Origin: Amyelois transitella
Taxonomy: Eukaryota > Arthropoda > Insecta > Lepidoptera > Pyralidae
Direction of reading: 5' to 3'
Assembly (NCBI RefSeq): GCF_032362555.1
Contig: NC_083511.1
Span: forward strand, 9,114,001-9,178,000
Length of the DNA stretch: 64,000 nucleotides
Part shown: piece after piece, positions 1-10,849 of the stretch
Numbering within the stretch: position 1 is the stretch's first letter
Layout: every line of letters starts with the position of its first letter
Made by a program: the position numbers and the translations under genes
Notes under the pieces: generated by a model
The model's input: the letters and a program-made list of their open reading frames with translations, nothing else
Databases searched by the model: none
What the model was told of the DNA's origin: nothing

Positions 1-223
1 CAAACTATATCATATTTTTAAATAAATAAATTACTCCTGTGTCGCTAATGGGGTTGACAAGGCCAACAACAACAAAACAAACGGATACCACCAATACTCT
101 AAAGCAGAATCCCGCATTCCCGACACATATGTATATCTTGGGGATTTTCAAGGCAAGAGTGGATAGTTATTATATTTGAGACGCGTGCGCCACTTGATTA
201 TCTAGGCAGATTGAATAAAACGA

Positions 224-333
224 ACATATATGGTCACGTCTATATCCCCTGTAGGGTAGACAGAGCCAACAGTCTTGAAAAGACTGATAGGCTACGCTCA
301 GCTATTTGGCTTAATGATAGAATTGAGATTAGA
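224..333 (-). repeat. SINE-like family A, truncated
   Basis: Shares TCACGTCTATATCCC, GGGTAGACAGAGCCAACAGT and GGCTTAATGATAGAATTGAG with other copies. 3' half only. Confidence 0.8.
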
Positions 334-1083
334 ATAAAACGAACTAAAATTATTATAAAAACAAAAGAATCCATCCATATCTAATTTATACATAAAACTT
401 TATAGTCCTGACCATTTAGGTACATAATCTTAGAGAGCAATCCAAACTCCTTGTATAACTATGTGACAACAAATAATAAACATTTGCTTTTGTATCTAAT
501 GGGTCTCGTATCGTTGGTAAATAAATATAGACGAACCCTTTTAGCCAATAAAATAGGTCAACATTGTTTACTTGTTTCTACTGAGGAGGTATGACATATG
601 AATTGTTATCATATGACGGCATCGAACTATGCCCTCTTATAACATAACACGGTAACTAATTACTAACACAATACATACGAATGACGCACATACTTTGGAA
701 AGAAAGCTTGGACTTTTTCAGAGCTAACTTTATGTTACGTGCTACTTAATATTTTTTTTTACATTTCGTTCGCTTGTAATTGAAGATGGAAATAATCGTA
801 AAAATAACCGCCTCATTTTTGCAAAGCCGTTGGCGGAGACTAGTATTCCACTAATTACATAAGTATTATACAGTTCCCTGTTTGTATGCGCTAATCTCAG
901 AAAGTTGTCGACGGATTAAGTTCTTGTTTGAAATGTTAGAAAGAGGGTTTTTTGAGGAAGGTTTATATCTATAAATGTTACCAGTACTTATCTAAATAAA
1001 ATAGGAAAATGACTGATAATGTACATCCCAAAACTGCTGGGTATAGGGCTTTGAAGTTTGGCATGTAGATTGATTATATGAAT
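334..1083. other. No feature seen
   Basis: AT-rich intergenic DNA. No coding, RNA or repeat signal recognised. Confidence 0.6.
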
Positions 1084-1310
1084 TTGACCACTCCATCTTT
1101 TTCCTATGGATGTCTTAAAAGATGACTTAGGTATAGGCTTATAAACTTAAGATTCTTCTTTTAGGCGATGGCAACTAGCAACCTGTCACTACCAAATAGT
1201 GACAGGTTGCTCAACTCTTTTATGAAGTCAAACAGCTGAACGTGGCCTCAGGCTCCTCAAGACTATTGGCTCTGTCTATCGACGTGACTATATGTAATTA
1301 TGTATGTGTA
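1084..1310 (+). repeat. SINE-like family A with internal 15-bp hairpin
   Basis: Nearly complete body, from CACTCCATCT to GACGTGACTATATGTA. Its CAACCTGTCACT word is repeated inverted. Arms 1177-1191 and 1197-1211 pair exactly around a 5-nt loop, which other copies lack. Confidence 0.85.
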
Positions 1311-1779
1311 AATGTGTGCTTTGAGAACTTTGCAGGTTTTTCTGTAAAAAAAAATACTGAATACCTAACTATTTTAAAGTTTTTCTAGACTACATAGATA
1401 TATACGTTTCAGATACTGATAAAACTTTATCACGCGCTCCTACCAATCCCTAGAGAAATTCATTTCAGCAAGACCATTTTGCTTATAACTTTTTTACAAA
1501 ATTGTTAGGCAAAACAGATTATTCCGCATGGATTTCCTAATAGTATCACCCACGCACCAAGCCACACATCTCAAACAAATTTCGTTTGTTTGTTACGGGT
1601 AAATAACTTATATCTCCCAAACCTTATTGTTTCCATGTAAAAGTCTTCCGGTATCGAATTATCTATACTTCATTCTCGTTATAGTGTGCTTTTGTTTCAG
1701 GAATTTTTACATATAACTCTAATTTCCTGAAACAAATGTTGGTTGATAAAAGAAAATAGTGACGAGTGAGATAGAAAAT

Positions 1780-1950
1780 TATAATCACATCTATATGCCT
1801 TGCGGGGAAGACAGAGCAACGATCTTGAAAAGACTAAAAGGCCGCGTTCAGCTATATGGCTTAATTATGGAATTAAGATTCAAATAGTGACAGGTTGCTA
1901 GCCCATCGCCTAAAAGAAGAATCCCAAATTTATTAGCCTTTACCTCGACT
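1780..1950 (-). repeat. SINE-like family A
   Basis: Contains CACATCTATATGCCTTGCGG, TAGTGACAGGTTGCTAGCCC and ATCGCCTAAAAGAAGAATCC. Confidence 0.85.
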
Positions 1951-2139
1951 CACTTTTTGAATCTACATCTGGAACAAACAAATAAATATTTTATTTTTAT
2001 TTATTTAAATCTTGATGAATAGCTGTGGCTTCCGACAGGAAAAAGGATCATATAACCGTGTCAGTAACTATAGGAGGAAACCTCTTCCTAATCCACACGA
2101 CCAAAAAACCTAGTCAACCTCGTACCAGTTCAGCAGGGA

Positions 2140-2240
2140 ATGGCTTATAAACTTGGTTTTAACAACTTTTAATCGATGATCCTGGCAACCTGTCACTATA
2201 ACTGAATTCAATTTTATCACTAAGCCAACCTACACCGAGC
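2140..2240 (+). repeat. SINE-like family A, degraded
   Basis: Partial copy with GGCTTATAAACTTGG, CAACCTGTCACTATAACTGA and a degraded AAGCC end. Confidence 0.6.
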
Positions 2241-2302
2241 CTTAAAGTCTAAAGAAATTACAATTTCTTAATCTTAAATTTATTTAAAAAAAATTACTTA
2301 AA

Positions 2303-2512
2303 AATAGGACCACTGTAAGATTATCTTTTCCATGGATGTTAAAAAAGGCCACTAAGGGAAAGACTTATAAACATGGGATTCTTGTTGTAGGCTATGAGCT
2401 AGTATCTAACTGTTTAAATCTTGAAACATGAACATGACCTTTCAGTCTTTTAAAGACTCTTGGCTCTGCCTACCCGGCAAGGGATATAGACGTGATTATA
2501 ATATATGTGTTT
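2303..2512 (+). repeat. SINE-like family A
   Basis: Body from ATAGGACCACT to GATATAGACGTGATTATA, with several substitutions. The 2505-2714 ORF starts inside its tail and is not a gene. Confidence 0.8.
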
Positions 2513-2726
2513 TCCATATCTATATGAAATTTCTAATAATGTGAAAACAACTATATTGACTCATATCTTATCTGCCGACATCTTGACTGATGTTAGTAAA
2601 CGTAACGTCATAATCACACGCCAACGTTATTATTCCTGTTTCTACGTAGTTCTGCCCGCGCGACGCCGTTTTTATCGCGCGATAAACTATAGAATCGACG
2701 ATGAGGCGTCGTAGGAACTTTTGGTT

Positions 2727-2805
2727 TTACGTCTATATCCCTTGCGGAGTAGACAGAGCCAACAGTCTTGAAAAGACTGATAGGCCACGCTCAGTTGTTT
2801 TGGTT
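2727..2805 (-). repeat. SINE-like family A, 3' part
   Basis: TTACGTCTATATCCCTTGCG and GTAGACAGAGCCAACAGTC identify the 3' end of a truncated copy. Confidence 0.8.
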
Positions 2806-2944
2806 TTTAATGCATATATATTTAGTAACCCCTTGGACATACAGACATTTGGTCTAAAATAACCCGAAGGGAGAAAAACAATCAAATGGCAATCTCTATA
2901 TAATAATAATAATATAGATTATAACGGCGTTTACCCGCACCTTC

Positions 2945-2995
2945 GCCCACACGATTTTAGCGCCACCTACGCGCACGACTTTCGCGCTACCTACA
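2945..2995. repeat. Degenerate 24-bp tandem duplication
   Basis: ACACGATTTTAGCGCCACCTAC and GCACGACTTTCGCGCTACCTAC follow each other with a period of 24 bp. They lie in a GC-rich spot within AT-rich DNA. Confidence 0.5.
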
Positions 2996-4001
2996 AAAGA
3001 ATACTGGTTTTCCGCAAATCTCACGGGAGCTTCAGTTGTTACCGGGATGAAAAGTATCCTATGTCCTTCTCCAGACTCCTACTTATGTATATACGCAAAA
3101 TTTAAAGAAGATTAGCTTAGTAGATAACGCTTGAAGTGATAACAAACAGAAAACAAACTTACTGACGCTTTTATAATATTAGTCGGAACAGTCCAGTAAC
3201 AATCTTGACTTTTTTTTTTATCTCACTCACTTAATTATGCGCGTCGTTTCGTCAGCATGAAGACTTAAATCGCATCAATTTACGTAGGTACCCGCGGGAA
3301 TTTCGAAAAAATTCTTCTTTCCCGCCTTTTCAAATCACGTTTTGAAATAACTGTTTTATACTTTAATATAAATGTTTTTCTACGATATTTTTTGACACTC
3401 TGCCTTTCAAAGAGTTAATCCGCTCAAAGAAGATCAAGTCTTTAAAAACTTACAAATTATTGAGTTATTCTGCTAGTATTCTCTAATTTATATACGCATC
3501 AGTAGAACAAAATTACTTATAGCGCTCTTAGAACTAATTCTTAGGAACAAATCCGTGAGTCTTAGGACGAGACATGAATTTAAGATTAAGACTCTTGTAT
3601 GAATGTTCGTTGAAACATCTTTAAATCTAGCCTTGTATTAGATCTCCTCAAAATCAAAATCAAAATTTTAGTCACAAAATATGCCTTAACTGGGACCTTT
3701 TCACGTCATTTTACATTTTACATTTCAATAAATTAAATTTAAATAATTGCTTGCTACCTACATTTATTTCTACAAAAATATAATTTAAGAGTAAACTAGT
3801 CTCATATAAATCTGAGAACCCATAGTAAGAGCCGGGCTATGAACCCGCAGCCGTACGCTGCCAGCGTTGTTATTTTTCAGTCACATGCGAGGGTGGCGCC
3901 CACGCTTTGGCGAAGGCCACAAACAATGGGCCAAACGTTGGATCCAATGATGTTGTGCTTTGCGTATGTTAGTTGGCGACCAATATGTAAAACGCTAGTA
4001 T
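2996..4001. other. Nothing supported
   Basis: Intergenic. A 99-codon ORF begins at 3839 in a short GC-rich patch, but its sequence resembles no family and its end runs into simple repeat. Confidence 0.5.
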
Positions 4002-4135
4002 ATTTATTTATTTATTTATTAGGTACACAAAACAGTTTTACAACACAACTTAATATAAATATAAACAATAGAAACATGGCCAGTTGTAAAACCAAAAACA
4101 AGTGTATCGGCATGATTAATATTATAGTACTTACT
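4002..4135 (-). repeat. Possible retroposon 3' tail
   Basis: A (TTTA)n run at 4003-4021, next to GGTACACAAAACAGTTTTAC, reads on the minus strand like a LINE-type 3' end with an AAAT repeat tail. Body unclassified. Confidence 0.3.
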
Positions 4136-4774
4136 TAGTAAAATGTGAGGACAGAAATATGGAGATTCTGGTTTTAGTCCTAGCTGCGTCCTTTACCGTG
4201 GTACGTCTATGAATACGATCCTGTAGGTAGGTCGAAGTCAAGCTTTTTCGATAGCTATTCCCGTACGCGAGGTTCCCCTGTAACGATAACCGCACAAATA
4301 TTACAGGCGAACCTATATCTTTATGATTGAAGCACCTGTGTATTGGTTAGCATAGCATTTAAACTTACGTAGAAACATCGGAAAATTCATTTATAAATAA
4401 ACCTCATTTTTAGTCGGGTAAAATTACCTCTTAACCGTTCGACCAGCAACGCGATTATGCGTAACTTTTACAGAACTTGACAATAAAAGCACTCCTCCAA
4501 TTATAAGAGTAGGAGTAAAATTATGTTAAGTCATGTTATTTTATTCCGCTTTGTTATGATTTACTAAGTAAGCGATTGCAGACTTTAAACAACATTTTGT
4601 AAGATTAGATAATAAGGTATTAGATTAATTTAAATATCATTGTCCGTGTGAATAAACTGATAAACTTTAAATTGTTATACTGCAGATATAAAAGTGATAA
4701 TAAGGTAATGATAACTCGAATATAACTTATTAGCTAAGAATAGAATTCCTTATGCAATTCATCTTCATTTGGCG

Positions 4775-4910
4775 TGATTCCTAATTGCGTTCTCAACTCT
4801 CTGGAGTCTACCTGTGACCAAGATCCTAGATTGTGTAAATCAGGTTTTTACATGAAGCGATTCGAATCCCACCTGACCTCCGTCACCTACGCAGAAACTT
4901 AACCCGTTTT
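4775..4910 (+). repeat. SINE-like family B, 5' part
   Basis: TTGCGTTCTCAACTCTCTGG, GTAAATCAGGTTTTTACATG and CCACCTGACCTCCGTCACC match the family B head seen near 26.1 and 41.0 kb. Confidence 0.6.
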
Positions 4911-4995
4911 GGATCATGGTTTAGAAATAAATGCATACCTGACTTATATACTTCTCCACGAATACCTATACTAAAACGAGTAGTACCTATAAAGA

Positions 4996-5246
4996 GTGCC
5001 ATGTGGTTCCCGGCACCTATACAAAAAATAATAGGACCACTCCATCTCTTTCCCATGGATGACGTAAAAGGCGACTTAGGGATAGGCTTACAAATTTGGG
5101 ATTATTTTTTAGGCGTTGGGTTAGCAACCCGTCACTATTTGAATCTCAATTCTATCATGAAGCCAAATAGGTGAACGTGGCCATTCAGTCTTTTCAAGAC
5201 TGTACCTCGCAAGGGATATAGACGTGACCATATGTATGTATGTACT
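4996..5246 (+). repeat. SINE-like family A, full length
   Basis: About 250 bp running from GTGCCATGTGGTTCCCGGCA through CCATGGATGACGTAAAAGG to GACGTGACCATATG(TATG)n. A useful reference copy. Confidence 0.9.
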
Positions 5247-5924
5247 TTTAAAGAGGAAAGTGTGTAACTTTGATTGCATGTTTGTAAGACCTAATCTTTG
5301 GACATACCTACTGAAACAGTCAAGATTAACTGAGAATGATATTAGGCTAGGTACCTACCTAGCCATACCTATGTGTCACAGGCGTAAAGGATGTGGCCGG
5401 CCTCGTATAATATCGTCTCGTCCTGAGAACGGTAGTCAGAGACTCATTCTATCCACTTATTTATTTTATTTCATTAACATTCATCAATCTTTTCATGTAA
5501 GCTTATCCGCTTGAGTCCCTATAGATAAAGAAACAGATATTATACCTACCTTATTTGTATTTTATCGATGTATTTCATAATTTCTTTTAAATAAAAAACA
5601 CAACTTTGTCAACATATACACTTATTACAACAAATACTTATCCCAATACAGAATCTTCTTCTATGGAAACAATAAATAATTGTCTTTCGTGCCTATTAGC
5701 TGAATATGACGAAAATACACGTGGAAAGTCCGCTTGAGCAAGGAAAATAAGAATATATGAAGGGGAAAATAGCGAGTTCTCAAGTTATATCGAGTTACGC
5801 CGCTCTTCAGGATCAATTGATGTTCCTACTTGGGATATTTATGGAGGCGGTTGTTCAAAGCCACAATGGAATAATATGGGAAGATAGTTTAAGGTTAGCT
5901 TGATTTTTTTATGTGATAGACTAA

Positions 5925-6003
5925 CGACCTATATAAAGTCGAATTAAATGTGTTTTTTTAGTCTTGACTCTGGCAACCCTGTAAGGGATAAAGACGTTAT
6001 GTG
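5925..6003 (+). repeat. SINE-like family A, relic
   Basis: Only TTTAGTCTTGACTCTGGCA and AGGGATAAAGACGTTATGTG remain recognisable. Confidence 0.45.
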
Positions 6004-6005
6004 TG

Positions 6006-7049
6006 TTGTCTAAAAAAGTGTAATATCGAGTCTTGTACTTGGAAATATACAGTAATATGGATGGATGATTGTTATTACTATATTATGTTCCAACGAGCAC
6101 TTTTCTTCACAGAACTTCTTTATTATTTTATGCTGAATTTCGTAACAAGCGACTACGGGTGTAAACACTTTAACCTAAGTAAAGTATATAGTGCAACAGC
6201 AATCATGATCAAATCATTAACTGGTTTAGACCGATCAACATGATTACTGCCGATGACTAACTAAAAAAATATTTTTAATTTAAAGGATAAGATTGTATAT
6301 TTTCACGCACTTTATAACCACGCCACGATTTGAAATGTGGGTTTTGTTCCAACAAATTATCAACAAACCTCTTTAGAACACCATTTATTTGCGCTTCTGA
6401 GATTAATTGTATTGTACCGTCCACAAATTAGTGTCCCATGTGCGATTAGACCCATGACCTCTAAGACTAATGGCATTCCAGATGTTGCGTCTAAATATTA
6501 AGGTCAACTCATTAATTTGGGAGCGCTGAGCAATGTTGAAGTAAATTTGCAGATACATACCTATGTATGTAATTGCAATCTTAAAACTTGTATATATATA
6601 AAGTTGATTATTTATTTTTAAATATTAATTATTTTATTTTAATAAATGTGAACATTTGAAGAAAAAAATAAAAAAGCATTAATCATAACCACACATATAA
6701 TCATATAAGTACCTACCTATGGCTCATATTGCAATATAAAAAAAACTGGTTAAACGTAAAAATTAAGTTAAGAAGATCCCAAAATAATTAATAACATGAT
6801 AATTTGCATACCATACTTCTTCTTACAAAATAGCATTTTAATAATGCGATGTGAGAAACAGACCCACTCACTGTTTACAATGAAAAAGATCAGGAGAATA
6901 ATTATATTAATGCCTAAAAATATTGAACTGATGTTTTACGAGTACGAGTATTTTTGACCGCTTCCAAATTTAAACTGAAGATTTTTAATTTTTTATTGGT
7001 TTGGTGTTATAAATGGACAAAGTATTATTTTTTTATTTAATTAAAATCT
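6006..7049. other. No feature seen
   Basis: AT-rich intergenic DNA with short A/T runs only. Confidence 0.6.
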
Positions 7050-7205
7050 GATTAAGAGTAAGGCTTTCAAGTTTGGGATTCTTCTTGTAGGGGATCGGGT
7101 AGTAACCTATGTGTCACTATTTGAACCTCAATTTTCAGTCTTTTGAAGGTTGTTGGCTCTGTCTACCCTCGTGTGATAAAGATGTAATATACATACATAT
7201 AGTAT
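7050..7205 (+). repeat. SINE-like family A
   Basis: From GGGATTCTTCTTGTAGGGGA to GGCTCTGTCTACCC and a TATG-like end. Confidence 0.75.
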
Positions 7206-7396
7206 GTAAAAAACTGGCTGTAGCTAGATACTTTTTAAATAATAGATACGGACACCGTTTACTTATTTTGTGCATTGCGTTACAAAAATAATTTAATTTA
7301 AACATAATTTTATTACTTGTATCATTTGTTCACTACTTTCATTTAAGAATTTGATTATTAAATCTAAATACATATCGAACAGTTGAAAAAAAGAAC

Positions 7397-7446
7397 ATAG
7401 TTAAAAAAAAATGTAACCGTATTGGTTTACATTTTTTTTTAACTAT
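7397..7446. repeat. Perfect 20-bp hairpin
   Basis: ATAGTTAAAAAAAAATGTAA at 7397-7416 is exactly complementary to 7427-7446, with a 10-nt loop. AT-rich. Confidence 0.75.
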
Positions 7447-7701
7447 ATTCTATTTATGTTCCTGCATTTCGTGGAAATAATTCCAAAATCCGAACGTCAT
7501 TATTCAGAGTAGTTTAGCATGGCGGTCGCATGACCGAAGGCTTCCTACAAATTGTGTTTAATTAGAACGGACTAAATATAATTATGTCTTCCATCACTCA
7601 CCTTCATCACGCGACGAGCAAATCAACTCCATTGCATTTCACTGGAACAACATAAGTAAGTAGGTATATTTAATTACATAGTAGTAGTAGGTATAGTTAC
7701 A

Positions 7702-7901
7702 GTGCCGTGTGGTTTCCGGCACCTAAGAATACAACCACTTCATCACACCTTTCTCATTGATGTCGTAAAAGGCAACTAAGGAATAGGCTTATAAATGCGG
7801 GATTCCTCTTGTAGGCGAAATTCAAATCATGTCAAGACTGTTATCTCTGTCTGCCCCGCGAGGGATATACCTACATAGATGTTACTATATGTATGTACGT
7901 C
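7702..7901 (+). repeat. SINE-like family A, internally deleted
   Basis: Intact head AGTGCCGTGTGGTTTCCGGC and tail, but about 50 bp of the CTGTCACTATTTGAATC segment is missing. Confidence 0.85.
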
Positions 7902-7913
7902 TATAGATACAGA

Positions 7914-8078
7914 TAATCACGTCTTTATGCATCACGGGGTTGATGGAACCAACACTCATAGAAAGTCTGAAAGGCCACGTTAAGCTGTATGCGGCTTAAT
8001 GATGGAATTGAAATTCAAATAGTGACATGTTGCTAGCCCATCGCCGAAAAGAAGAATCCTAGGTTTATAAGCCTTTCC
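7914..8078 (-). repeat. SINE-like family A
   Basis: Inverted copy facing the previous one tail to tail. Has AATCACGTCTTTATGCATCA and ATAGTGACATGTTGCTAGCC. Confidence 0.8.
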
Positions 8079-8164
8079 ATTGTTGTTTTTTTTATTTTAA
8101 TGAAATGCTTATACTTAAAATACTATAATGTAATACAAAAATCACGGTCATGTACAATAGTAAA

Positions 8165-8213
8165 TAAATAAATATTAGGGCGTGAGCGAAGCCACGGGCA
8201 AAATCTAGTAAGC
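8165..8213 (+). repeat. Short retroposon end (GCGAAGCCACGGGC)
   Basis: GTGAGCGAAGCCACGGGCAA ending in ATCTAGTA matches the common lepidopteran retroposon terminus also seen at 10.8 and 61.8 kb. Confidence 0.5.
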
Positions 8214-8711
8214 AATAAATTAAAAGTAGACAAAGGAACATTACATGTCATATGTCATATATCATTACATTATCTAACACTTTCATTCTGAGGGTTTTTG
8301 TTTATAACGAAATAAAATTTAATCGCACAGATTATGTACCTACTTCAAAGTCAGTTAATGTCACTCCTGGCGTTGCAGTTGTCTCATGTCCACTAAAAAT
8401 TATCTGACATAAACAAACAATTACGCCACGGAATACATTTGATGCCATACGCCATGCCTTATATTAATGCGCAAGCGACAGTGTGAAATCTTAATTCCTA
8501 AATAATAGGCGTGACGTCGTCAAACTGACCGTCATTTACATAAAATACTCTAAAAGATTTTGCATACATTTGGCGGCTGTAGCCTACGTGACTACAAAAA
8601 TATACTATATCTTGGGCTAAGCCGATACGAATTATCTTTAGTACCGAGCGTGCCTTGTGCCTTAATCTGCTTACGGGTAAGTATACACCATTTAATTTAG
8701 CTACAATTATA

Positions 8712-8969
8712 CATACATACATACAAATAATCACGTCTATATCCCTCATGGGGTAGACAGAGCCAACAGTCTTGAAAAGACTGAATGGCCACGCTCAGCT
8801 ATTTGGCTTAATGATTGAATTGAGATTCAAATAGTGACAGATTGCTAGCCCATCGCCTAAAATAAATATCCCAAGTTTATTAGCCTATCCCTAAGTCGCC
8901 TTTTACGTCATCCATGGGAATGAATGGTCCTATTCTTTTTTTTATTGATGCCGGGAACCACACGGCACA
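8712..8969 (-). repeat. SINE-like family A, full length
   Basis: Complete inverted copy, from a (CATA)n tail at the left to CGGGAACCACACGGCAC at the right. About 258 bp. Confidence 0.9.
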
Positions 8970-9060
8970 TGGTCAAGCAACCTGTCACTATTTGAATCTC
9001 AGTTCCATCATTAAGCCGCAGAGCACAGTAGAACAATGACCTCTCAGTCTTTTTGGAACT
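8970..9060 (+). repeat. SINE-like family A, partial
   Basis: GCAACCTGTCACTATTTGAA and CTCAGTCTTTTTGGAAC abut the head of the previous copy. Confidence 0.65.
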
Positions 9061-9061
9061 A

Positions 9062-9185
9062 AGTAAGTAAGTAAATGCTTTTTTGTTCACTAAAGGAGTA
9101 TCTATTACAAATAAAAACATTACAGTACAAAGGCGGGCTTATCCCTAAGTGGGATCTCTTCCAGCCAACCTGACAATAAGAGGAT
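9062..9185 (-). repeat. LINE 3'-end fragment
   Basis: Segment with ACAAAGGCGGGCTTATCCC and CAGCCAACC resembles the 3' UTR of the 12.4-17.1 kb LINE (AATGGGTGGACTTAATGC...CAGTCAACC at about 12461-12505). Probably a 5'-truncated copy of a related element. Confidence 0.45.
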
Positions 9186-9189
9186 CATA

Positions 9190-9845
9190 CCTATACAAAA
9201 TTGAGGCAAGGGTGAACAACAGTTCTTTTACGAGTATTATCCTTAAGACACAACAATTATATACGTACAATACAAATATATAAATAAAGTAAATATATAA
9301 ACATGTATGTATTCTAAAAATTTACTTCATAACCAATTCAAGACTCGAGGAAGAATTTATTAAGCTGATTTTTGAAGAAATTAGAAGGGGACAATTTTAT
9401 AACTAACTAACTCTTTGAGATAAAGACGTGATTTTATGTATGGTAATTATTTTCAGAGTCTATTATTTCTAGTTGCTCGTTATTTTGCCCGAAGCCCTTA
9501 CGTGAACATTGTAGTAAATTCCTGGAATACTCATCTCTCATAGTACGCTATAATACTATTATCTACGTTATTGGAAATACTTAAACCTATCTCGACCGAC
9601 TTTGTGAAAAACATTTTGCAAAACATTAAACCTACGTATTTTATAAAGGTGTTTTTTGAGATAAACTTTCTAGAATTCACTAGATGCATTGTATATTTGG
9701 TTAAAAATTTTAATTTCAGACTTTTGTTTACTCATTAATGTGATAAACTTCATAATCGATATTAGCAGATCACATTTTAAAGGCGTAACTAGTCAACCAT
9801 TTTTATACCTAATATATTAAAAAAAAACACAAACAATGATTAACA
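9190..9845. other. No gene seen
   Basis: AT-rich. A scrap of family B tail (AAAGACGTGATTTTATGTAT) lies at about 9422-9441. Confidence 0.55.
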
Positions 9846-9847
9846 TC

Positions 9848-9916
9848 ATCTATCGGGGCTCAAACCCGGAATCACAAGTTCAAAGGCAGTACTATTAAGG
9901 CCATTGCACCGAAGAG
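9848..9916 (-). repeat. tRNA-derived sequence (SINE head or tRNA relic)
   Basis: Minus strand reads GGTGCAATGGCCTTAATAGT...CCGGGTTTGAGCCCCGATAG. GGTTTGAGCCC differs from the Pol III B-box consensus GGTTCGANNCC at one position. No full cloverleaf could be drawn, so a functional tRNA is unlikely. Confidence 0.45.
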
Positions 9917-9919
9917 CTT

Positions 9920-10600
9920 ACTAATTCCTAACATAATTCGAAAACTTTTAATGAGATACCTAAGTACCTATATCAAATATAACTGAGTCTTGGAATGACC
10001 GGAGATGGGTCGACTTCATTTGTGAAACAGACGTCTTAAATTTTAACTTTTATGGTTATAACCTTTTTAACAACTTCAATGCAAGAATGAAAACGAGTGC
10101 GTTAGATTAAACGATATGATATCTTTAAAACTTTACGTTTTTTGGCAAGCCAAATTTTGAGTATTGAACATGATGAATAAAAGCCTGCATTATGGCGTCT
10201 AAATTGGGAATAAAGTATGGAACATTAAAAGGGAAAAATAATTTGGGTCTTTCAAATATATTGCTCTCGCGATAAAACCTAAACCGGCATTATCCAGGAT
10301 ATTCCGACGTGCTCCGTTCGAATATTCGAAATTCAAATGATCTCATATTCAAGACAGCACCTCCCGTGTCTTAAATCCACAGATCATTGAAACGAGACAA
10401 TGTAAACTAACCCATGCATAAGTCCAAACCAACACAGGTAAATTCAGAATAAAAAATAATAGTAACTTATATTTTATAATCTTTTTTTATAAAACAACAA
10501 AATGTTGCACTAAAACGGACTATGAAGTTAAACACAATAAACCTCATTGATTTACTGTACCTACCGTCCAAGTTACATACATAAGTACCGATAGTTATAT
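9920..10600. other. No feature seen
   Basis: Intergenic. No coding or repeat signal recognised. Confidence 0.55.
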
Positions 10601-10605
10601 TTTAT

Positions 10606-10842
10606 ATCCACATCCACACTAATAATCCACATCCACACTAATAATAAAGAGGAAAGATTTGTATGTTTGTGTGGAATAAACTCAAAAACTACTGGTCCGA
10701 TTTTGATAAAATTTGGCACAGATATAGAATAGACCTTCAAAAGTGACATAGGCATAAATTTGTTTTTACACTTTGTTTATTTCAAAATATAAAACACAAA
10801 AATATGTCCACCCGTGCGAAGCCGGGGCGGGCCGCTAGTATT
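10606..10842 (+). repeat. Lepidopteran retroposon copy
   Basis: CACTAATAATAAAGAGGAAA, CTACTGGTCCGATTTTGATA and the end CGAAGCCGGGGCGGGCCGCT mark a widely dispersed moth retroposon. Its first 19 bp (ATCCACATCCACACTAATA) are duplicated in tandem. The ORF across it is not a gene. Confidence 0.65.
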
Positions 10843-10849
10843 TTATAAA

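Noticed and set aside
2505..2714. 69-codon ORF
   Set aside because: It begins in the tail of a family A repeat and has no features of a protein family.
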